A stretch of 7,521 nucleotides of DNA, taken from assembly GCA_030045935.1 (NCBI GenBank), contig JASIEN010000716.1, forward strand, positions 1 through 7,521, read 5' to 3'. Below the pieces are notes generated by a model, which had not been told where the DNA came from, made no database searches, and worked only from the letters and a program-made list of their open reading frames with translations. Position numbers and translations under genes: made by a program. Origin of the DNA: Candidatus Sulfotelmatobacter sp. Its GTDB lineage: Bacteria; Acidobacteriota; Terriglobia; Terriglobales; Acidobacteriaceae. Positions 1-5,042 of this stretch are shown piece after piece. Position 1 is the stretch's first letter. Every line of letters starts with the position of its first letter.

Positions 1-402
1 ATCGAAAATCAGGTGGGCATCGAAGTGCGCAACGCGCAGTATGCGGTGCAGCAGAACCGCGCCAGCGTGGATTCGGCACGGGCTGCAGTCGAACTTGGCC
101 AGCAGTCGCTCGATGCCGAGCAGAAAAAATATCAGTTCGGGACTTCGACCAATACGCTGGTGCTGCAATACCAGAGCCAACTGGCCACGGCCGAATCAAC
201 CCTGGTAAACGCGATGGTCGCGTATGAAAAATCGCGCCTCGAACTCGAGCGTGCCACCGGCCAGTTACTCGAGAAATTCGGCATCAGCATCGATGACGCC
301 GTGCGGGGGCAGGTCACGCACATGCCCAACGTGCCATTTATCAAGCCGCGCACCGAAACACCGTCGGTGGCGCAACCCGCGCCGCAGGCGGCGCAGCAGT
401 AG
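1..402 (+). CDS. TolC-family outer-membrane efflux protein, C-terminal part (5' end outside window)
   Basis: This is the last 133 codons of a gene that begins before the window; frame 1 is open from base 1 to a TAG at 400-402. A GTG at base 13 is an internal valine, not a start, because the reading frame and the homology both run through it. The product matches the C-terminal part of the complete TolC-like protein at 780-2888. Both share the helical stretch beginning ENQV-IEVRNAQ, then AYEKS, E(L)-RATG and RGQVTH-P-VP. About half the residues are identical over roughly 114 aligned positions. TolC proteins form trimeric outer-membrane and periplasmic channels that work with inner-membrane pumps, and this part corresponds to the second long periplasmic helical repeat. 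The end is a Pro/Ala/Gln-rich tail that probably lies in the periplasm. Its pump and adaptor genes, if adjacent, would lie upstream. The family call is firm; the transported substrate cannot be inferred. Confidence 0.9.
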   Translation: MENQVGIEVRNAQYAVQQNRASVDSARAAVELGQQSLDAEQKKYQFGTSTNTLVLQYQSQLATAESTLVNAMVAYEKSRLELERATGQLLEKFGISIDDAVRGQVTHMPNVPFIKPRTETPSVAQPAPQAAQQ

Positions 403-480
403 TCACGACCGGGTCTCTAGTCGGCAAGGCAGTCAAACCTAGTGTAATCGTGCTGCCTGTGCATCAAGCCATTTCGCCGT

Positions 481-524
481 GCGCAGGCTCCTTCGCCATT
501 CGGCTCAGGGCAGGCTCCTTGCGC
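481..524. repeat. REP-like intergenic repeat candidate
   Basis: The 11-mer GCAGGCTCCTT occurs twice, at 483-493 and 510-520, 27 bp apart. The unit is bounded by a 5-bp inverted repeat, GCGCA (481-485) and TGCGC (520-524). Between the copies lies CTTCGCCATTCGGCTCAGGG. From memory, this resembles the short palindrome-like elements built on TTCG...GCTCAGG...CAGGCTC that are scattered between genes in many environmental bacteria. The local repetition is seen directly. That it is a dispersed genomic family is an inference from one copy. Confidence 0.4.
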
Positions 525-766
525 GATTGGCGAGAACGCAGGGCTACGGATGACCCCATTCATCGGCCGCGCAAACGGCAGTATGGCAAACCTGGCAGAC
601 TCAGTAGCTTTTTTCTGCGAACAATTCTTTACAATCGCTGGCTCCTCGTTCTCGCCACTGTACCGATAAGATGAAGTGAAGGTTTTTGCCCTGAGCGCAC
701 TCCATTTTTCTCGAATCATCAGATCTGGCTTTTCTGAATGAACAATTTTGCGCTCGATTTTGCATT

Positions 767-772
767 AAGGAG
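767..772 (+). promoter_or_regulatory. Shine-Dalgarno site fixing the second tolC-like start
   Basis: AAGGAG lies 7 bases before the ATG at 780, which is close to ideal. The alternative in-frame ATG at 738 has no purine-rich stretch before it and would put 14 unrelated residues ahead of the signal peptide. The site therefore decides in favour of 780. Confidence 0.8.
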
Positions 773-779
773 ACAAGCT

Positions 780-2888
780 ATGTCTTTGATGTTTTTCCGT
801 GAGATGGCAAACCCGCGGCGTCGGATCTGCACGGCGCCAGTCTTGGCCTTGGCGTGTTTGCTTCCCCTGGCGCGGTCGATTGCACAGTCGCCTTCAGCAC
901 CGGCGCCGCAGACCGCGCCCGCTCAGGCCGTTCATTTAGAAGATTATTCCAAGCCGCGATCAGCCTTCCCACATTTCCTGCAGCCCTATGAGGCGCAGCA
1001 AATTCCCGAACCGAGTCTCGGCAATTCGCCGCGTGTCGATTCGCTGATGCATGACGGCAAGATTCATCTTTCCATCGACGATGCCGTTGCACTTGCGCTC
1101 GAGAACAATCTCGATATCGATATTGCCCGCTATAACCTCAACATTGCCGATACCGACTTCCTGCGTGCCAAGTCGGGAGCAAATATTCTCGGGATCAACG
1201 CCGGAATCGTGCAGAACACCCCAGGCGGCGGCGTGGGCGGCCTCGGCGGTACGGTCGGCTCGGGCACGGGCGGCACCACAGTCGCTGCCTCGGGTATCGG
1301 TACGGGCACCAATGGTTTGGCCCAGTCAACGCTCGGCATTGGCTCGGCCATCACCAGCTTCGATCCCATCATTACCAGCACGTTGCAGCTTGATAAAAAT
1401 GATACGGAATCGGTAAGCGTATTTAGTCCTGTGCCCGTCGTCGGTGTGAACACCTACACCGCAAATTTCTCTTACACGCAGGGATTCGATTGGGGAGGCG
1501 CTCTCACGGTGGGCTTCAATAATACTCACGCAACTACCAACGATCCCACTAACCTCCTGTCCCCTCAAATAAGCTCGAACTTTCAGGCAAAATTCACGCA
1601 GAATTTGTTGCAGGGATTCGGTACCTTGGCCAATACGCGCTTTATCCGCATCGCAAAAAATAATCGCGAGATCTCCGATGTCGCCTTCCGGCTGCAAATC
1701 ATTACCACGGTCGATCAGATCGAAAACATGTATTGGGACCTGGTTTACGCATATGAGAACTTGCGCGTCCAGCAGGAAGCGCTGACCTATGCGCAGAAAG
1801 CCCTGGACGATTCGAAAAAACAGGCAATGGTGGGGACGGCTCCGCCCATTCAGGTTGTTAGTTCCGAGAGCACGGTCGCCACCGATCAGCAGAACTTGAT
1901 TGTTGCGCAGAACAATCTTGAGTTGCAGCAACTGCTCATGAAGAACGCGCTCAGTAGAAGCATAGATGACCCGATCCTCGCGGAAGCCGAGGTGATCCCG
2001 ACGTCGACTATGGCGATTCCAAAGCAAGAAAGCGTAACTCCGACGCAGGATTTGATCAATCAGGCCCTTGCCCACCGGGCCGAACTGGTGGAATCCCGCA
2101 TCGACCTAAATTCCCGCGACCTTAGCGCCAAAGCCGTTCATAATGCTATGTTGCCTACGCTGGACGCCTTCGCTTACTACGGAGGCTCGGGTGTGGGAGG
2201 AAACATCAACTCAAGCCTGCCGCTATGCACCCCTGCATCCACTGCGAAGTATTGCTATTCGCCCGGCACTAATCCGCCACCGTTCCAGACGTCGAACACC
2301 GTTGGCTACGGCTCTACCCTGAACCAGCTTGTCAACTCGAGTGCACCGGACAAAGGGGTGGGTTTGAGTTTGAGCATTCCCTTGCGCAACCGGCAGGCCC
2401 AGGCCAACCAGGTTCGGGCCGAGCTCGAACTTCGTCAGGCGCAGGTTCGCTTGCACCAGCTTGAAAATCAGGTTCGCATCGAGGTGCGCAACGCCCAGTT
2501 CGACGTGAAGCAAAATCGCGTTGCAGTAGAGGCGGCGCAATCGGCCGTTGACTTCGCCCGCCAGACGTTTGATGCCGATCAGCAGAAATTAAAGGTGGGC
2601 CTCACCATAATCAGCGTGGTCTTGCAGGATGCCGCCACTCTGACCACATCTGAATCCAATCTGGTGTCGGCCAAAGCGGCGTACGAAAAATCGTGCATTG
2701 AACTCGATCGCGCCACGGGATTGCTCTTGGATCATTCCGGCATCGATGTTGCCGAAGCCACGCGTGGCCAGGTTACGCATCTGCCACAGGTGCCGTATGT
2801 CGCGCCGCGCAACGATGTGATGCCGCAGGGCCAGCCGAATCAAACGCCAGAAGGCTCGACTGCGCACCAGGCAGGAGGTCAGATGTAG
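780..2888 (+). CDS. TolC-family outer-membrane efflux protein
   Basis: The predicted product of 702 residues is an outer-membrane factor that would dock onto an inner-membrane pump and adaptor to export compounds. The N-terminus is a signal peptide: Arg-rich near residues 13-15, a hydrophobic core APVLALACLLPLA, and probable cleavage after ARSIA near residue 35. A short linker follows, then the first channel repeat opening with IHLSIDDAVALALENN (about 95-110). A glycine-rich insert occupies about 148-179. The family motif FTQNLLQGFG is at about 272-281, followed by long periplasmic helices at about 295-390. The second repeat begins near 430, with a variable loop at about 465-525 holding two cysteines (483 and 492) that could form a disulfide. 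The helices of the second half span about 535-645. The protein is longer than E. coli TolC (493 residues as precursor) because of the loops and N-terminal linker. The C-terminal 140 residues match the partial gene at 1-402, so the two are tandem paralogs. The gene at 3010 follows after 121 bp with no terminator seen. Family is secure; the substrate is unknown. Confidence 0.93.
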   Translation: MSLMFFREMANPRRRICTAPVLALACLLPLARSIAQSPSAPAPQTAPAQAVHLEDYSKPRSAFPHFLQPYEAQQIPEPSLGNSPRVDSLMHDGKIHLSIDDAVALALENNLDIDIARYNLNIADTDFLRAKSGANILGINAGIVQNTPGGGVGGLGGTVGSGTGGTTVAASGIGTGTNGLAQSTLGIGSAITSFDPIITSTLQLDKNDTESVSVFSPVPVVGVNTYTANFSYTQGFDWGGALTVGFNNTHATTNDPTNLLSPQISSNFQAKFTQNLLQGFGTLANTRFIRIAKNNREISDVAFRLQIITTVDQIENMYWDLVYAYENLRVQQEALTYAQKALDDSKKQAMVGTAPPIQVVSSESTVATDQQNLIVAQNNLELQQLLMKNALSRSIDDPILAEAEVIPTSTMAIPKQESVTPTQDLINQALAHRAELVESRIDLNSRDLSAKAVHNAMLPTLDAFAYYGGSGVGGNINSSLPLCTPASTAKYCYSPGTNPPPFQTSNTVGYGSTLNQLVNSSAPDKGVGLSLSIPLRNRQAQANQVRAELELRQAQVRLHQLENQVRIEVRNAQFDVKQNRVAVEAAQSAVDFARQTFDADQQKLKVGLTIISVVLQDAATLTTSESNLVSAKAAYEKSCIELDRATGLLLDHSGIDVAEATRGQVTHLPQVPYVAPRNDVMPQGQPNQTPEGSTAHQAGGQM

Positions 2889-3009
2889 GCCGACCGCGCG
2901 TATCAGGCAAGGCATTGTTGATTTGTGAGTGTTGATGGATGATTGAAAAGTGCTTGAGCGGAAACAGAAACCGCAGTTGTCAATCGGCAGTTAACCACGC
3001 TCAATCTTC

Positions 3010-3771
3010 ATGACCCTCTCGGTCGCCATCGTAGCGATGGATGAAGAGGCCAACATTGGCCGCACGCTGGCGAGCGTGCGCTGGGCCGATGAGATCGTGC
3101 TGATAGACTCGGGTTCGAAAGACCGTACTTGCGAGATCGCACGCGAATATGGCGCTCGGGTGATCATCGAGCCCTGGCGCGGTTATGTGGCGCAGAAGCA
3201 ATACGCGATCGATTTGTGCACCATGGAGTGGGTGTTGCTGCTCGACGCTGATGAGGAAGTAAGTCCCGGATTGGCAGAGGAAATCCGCTGTGCCATCGCC
3301 GATCCTCAAGCAGCGAGCGGCTATAAGCTTCCGCGGAAGAATCTGTTTTTAGGCCGCTGGATGCGACACGGCGGGTTCTATCCCGATCCGAAGTTGCGCC
3401 TGTTTCGTCGCGGGCAAGGGTTCGTGACCGGTCACGATCCCCATGATCGCTGTGAATTGAAACCCGAGGCTTCTGGGCAGGTAAAGCAGTTCAAGAATGC
3501 CCTCGTTCATTACACTTATCCGAACCTCACCCTTTATTTGGCCCACATGAACCGCTATTCATCGCTCGGGGCACAATTGGCGATGGCCGAAGGGCATCGC
3601 GGCTTCAGTCTGACAAATGTCGTGGCGCGCCCCTTCTTAACGTTCATGTACAACTATTTCTTCCGTCTCGGATTTCTCGATGGCCGCGAAGGCTTGCTGT
3701 TGCACATGTATCACGCAGGCTATGTCTCGTGGAAATACGCCAAGGCATGGGAGCTCTCGCGGAAACCCTGA
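3010..3771 (+). CDS. Family 2 glycosyltransferase, WaaE/KdtX-like
   Basis: The 253-residue product is a GT-A fold glycosyltransferase that moves a sugar from a nucleotide-sugar donor to an acceptor at the cytoplasmic face of the inner membrane. The start of the fold is intact: LSVAIVAMDEEANIG (3-17), then DSGSKDRT (33-40) for nucleotide binding. LLLDADEEVS (76-85) contains the metal-binding DAD at 79-81. The block RWMRHGGFYPDPKLRLFRR (116-134) is typical of the lipopolysaccharide-core transferases related to WaaE/KdtX. The aromatic-rich stretch at about 205-225 may let the protein lie on the membrane. ATG 3010 is the best start: an in-frame TAA at 2992 limits extension, and the next Met (residue 10) would remove the first beta strand. 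No good ribosome site precedes it. The length is normal for the subfamily. Glycosyltransferase is certain; action on LPS core is likely from the family; the exact sugar and acceptor are unknown. Confidence 0.88.
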   Translation: MTLSVAIVAMDEEANIGRTLASVRWADEIVLIDSGSKDRTCEIAREYGARVIIEPWRGYVAQKQYAIDLCTMEWVLLLDADEEVSPGLAEEIRCAIADPQAASGYKLPRKNLFLGRWMRHGGFYPDPKLRLFRRGQGFVTGHDPHDRCELKPEASGQVKQFKNALVHYTYPNLTLYLAHMNRYSSLGAQLAMAEGHRGFSLTNVVARPFLTFMYNYFFRLGFLDGREGLLLHMYHAGYVSWKYAKAWELSRKP

Positions 3772-3853
3772 TGGTTACAAGCCGAATCCAGGCCGGCATG
3801 GCCGCACTGAAGTCATGCCGCTGACGTTCCAGGCTGAGCCGCGTCCAATTCTT

Positions 3854-3858
3854 GGGAG
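3854..3858 (+). promoter_or_regulatory. Shine-Dalgarno site for the exported peptidase
   Basis: GGGAG stands 4 bases before ATG 3863, slightly close but usable. It supports 3863 over the in-frame ATGs further upstream at 3680 and 3815. Those would overlap the glycosyltransferase gene or bury the signal peptide inside the protein. Confidence 0.55.
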
Positions 3859-3862
3859 CGTC

Positions 3863-4939
3863 ATGTCTAAAGCAAGAGATATCACTGCTGTTCTTCTGTT
3901 CCTGGCAGCCGTCTTTCCTGCACTCCAGGGGCAAAGTTCAGAAACCAGTAACCGGATCCAACTTAGATTCGACACCGAAGAGTGTGATGCGGTGCTCGCG
4001 ATTCTCGATAAACAGATTGCCGGAACCGCAGTCACCGGCTCGGATTGGCAGCATCTCTTTGATACCGAGCCCTATGTGCGCCTGAAGAAGCGTGAAGCCA
4101 GTTTTCATCGCGATTTTACCGACGACGATTTTAAGAAGTTTGTGCTTTCTCCCGAGTTAATAACGAAACGTTCTCAGCTGCGCAGAACGCTCGATGCCTG
4201 GAAGCAAACTGATCTCGCTGCCTCAGCACGCCGCGATTTGACTTATCTCCCGGAGCAAGCCGTCATCAAAGCCAAGGTTTTTCCCGTCATCAAGCCCAAG
4301 ACCAACAGTTTCGTATTCGATACGGCGACTGACCCGACGATTTTCCTGTATCTCGATCCGGAGGAATCGGCAGCGAGTTTCGAGAACACGGTGGCGCACG
4401 AGTTGCACCACATCGGCTACTCCAGCGTCCAGTCCCTCGCGGAAGCGAGGCAGAAAGACGTACCTGCCAACGCAAAGCCCGCCGTGGACTGGATGGGCGC
4501 ATTCGGCGAAGGATTCGCCATGCTCGCCGCTGCAGGTGGGCCAGAAGTCGATCCACAGGCGACCAGTTCACCGAAGGATCAAGCCCGGTGGAACCACGAC
4601 ATGGCCAATTTCAACAGCGACCTGGTTTCTTTGCAGCAGTTTTTTCTGGACGTTATTGACCAGAAGCTTGTCGGCAAGGACAAGATTGACCAGAAGGCGT
4701 ACACGTTCTTTGGCGTACAGGGCCCATGGTATACAGTCGGCTACAAAATGGCAGTTATCGTGGAAAAGCGGTTCGGAAGGAAGACACTCATCGAGTGCAT
4801 GCTCGACCCTCGGCAACTGTTGGTTCATTACAATCAGGTCGCCAAAGAAATCAATGGACGCGAACAAGACAAATTGGCGCTCTGGCCTGATGAGTTGCTG
4901 CAAAAGATTGGTGAGAGTTCAGCAGACGTGAAGCCGTAA
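3863..4939 (+). CDS. Exported HExxH zinc metallopeptidase, DUF5700-like
   Basis: The 358-residue product starts with a signal peptide: Lys and Arg at residues 3 and 5, then the hydrophobic core ITAVLLFLAAVFPAL, with probable cleavage at about residues 20-25. It is therefore likely periplasmic or secreted. The mature part opens with an alpha-helical region containing FDTEECDAVLAIL and a W--L--T-PY--L--RE pattern. The zinc site follows: HELHH at 179-183 (bases 4397-4411), with His179 and His183 as ligands and Glu180 as general base. Glu216 in the downstream GEGFAM is a plausible third ligand, as in gluzincins. The segment GPWYTVGYKMA (287-297) also fits proteins annotated as DUF5700 putative Zn-dependent proteases; I make this match from memory. 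The open frame extends upstream to 3680, but that part overlaps the preceding gene and looks unlike protein. The gene lies 91 bp after the glycosyltransferase gene. Metallopeptidase is well supported by motif; substrate and activity are unknown. Confidence 0.78.
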   Translation: MSKARDITAVLLFLAAVFPALQGQSSETSNRIQLRFDTEECDAVLAILDKQIAGTAVTGSDWQHLFDTEPYVRLKKREASFHRDFTDDDFKKFVLSPELITKRSQLRRTLDAWKQTDLAASARRDLTYLPEQAVIKAKVFPVIKPKTNSFVFDTATDPTIFLYLDPEESAASFENTVAHELHHIGYSSVQSLAEARQKDVPANAKPAVDWMGAFGEGFAMLAAAGGPEVDPQATSSPKDQARWNHDMANFNSDLVSLQQFFLDVIDQKLVGKDKIDQKAYTFFGVQGPWYTVGYKMAVIVEKRFGRKTLIECMLDPRQLLVHYNQVAKEINGREQDKLALWPDELLQKIGESSADVKP

Positions 4940-4961
4940 CAATGCGCAGGCAAGATCTATC

Positions 4962-4989
4962 CGACCGACTGGTCGTTAGCACAATAACG
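4962..4989. other. Two overlapping, mutually exclusive small hairpins
   Basis: CGACC-GACT-GGTCG (4962-4975) can form a perfect 5-bp stem with a 4-base loop. CGTTA (4974-4978) can instead pair with TAACG (4985-4989) across a 6-base loop. They share bases 4974-4975, so only one can form fully. No T-run follows, so this is not a standard intrinsic terminator. It lies between the peptidase stop and the mutase start. Both stems are short and may be chance. Confidence 0.25.
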
Positions 4990-4997
4990 TGAGTACC

Positions 4998-5026
4998 TTG
5001 CCGACCGCGGCATGCTTCCCTATCAT
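4998..5026 (+). promoter_or_regulatory. Possible sigma70-type promoter for the acyl-CoA mutase gene
   Basis: TTGCCG (4998-5003, 4 of 6 to TTGACA) and TATCAT (5021-5026, 5 of 6 to TATAAT) are separated by exactly 17 bp. Transcription would begin near 5033, giving a leader of only about 10 bases that barely includes the ribosome site. It would allow the mutase to be expressed apart from the peptidase. The prediction rests on sequence match alone. Confidence 0.4.
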
Positions 5027-5033
5027 CAAATAC

Positions 5034-5039
5034 GAGGAG
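5034..5039 (+). promoter_or_regulatory. Shine-Dalgarno site fixing the mutase start
   Basis: GAGGAG precedes ATG 5043; aligning GAGG (5034-5037) with the anti-SD leaves a 5-base spacer. The earlier in-frame GTG at 4989 has no such site and would add 18 residues that do not look conserved, so 5043 is preferred. Confidence 0.65.
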
Positions 5040-5042
5040 CAC

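Larger units (their letters stand above)
403..779. other. Non-coding gap between the two tolC-like genes
   Basis: This 377-bp stretch contains no convincing gene. The open frames crossing it give low-complexity Arg/Pro/Ser-rich translations with no recognisable domain and no ribosome site. It holds a repeat-like element at 481-524 and an 11-bp perfect inverted repeat (528-538 with 647-657). The Shine-Dalgarno sequence of the downstream gene lies at its 3' end. A TACAAT at 630-635 resembles a -10 box but has no -35 box at a proper distance. TTTACA at 629-634 resembles a -35 box but has no -10 partner, so I assign no promoter. No GC-rich hairpin followed by a T-run was seen after the first tolC-like gene. 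Confidence 0.6.

Noticed and set aside
450..674. Small 74-codon ORF in the gap between the tolC-like genes
   Set aside because: No ribosome site, an atypical Arg-rich composition, and it runs through the repeat-like element.
738..779. Earlier ATG for the complete tolC-like gene
   Set aside because: No ribosome site precedes 738, while ATG 780 has AAGGAG at an ideal distance and directly opens the signal peptide.
1326..2075. 249-codon open frame on the - strand inside the tolC-like gene
   Set aside because: It lies entirely antisense to a well-supported gene, has no recognisable domain, and its openness is explained by the codon pattern of the real gene.
2977..3005. Promoter for the family 2 glycosyltransferase (TTGTCA at 2977-2982)
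   Set aside because: The -35-like box is good, but the correctly spaced -10 position reads CTCAAT (3 of 6) and would make the mRNA leaderless, so I do not call it.
3680..3862. N-terminal extension of the peptidase to ATG 3680 (61 extra residues)
   Set aside because: It overlaps the glycosyltransferase gene by 92 bp, reads as a Cys- and Arg-rich non-protein-like sequence, and would bury a clear signal peptide inside the protein.
4940..5042. Cobalamin riboswitch ahead of the B12-dependent mutase gene
   Set aside because: The gap is only 103 bp, too short for the usual element. I see no B12-box-like sequence (GCCACTG type), and B12 riboswitches usually control synthesis and transport genes more than mutases.
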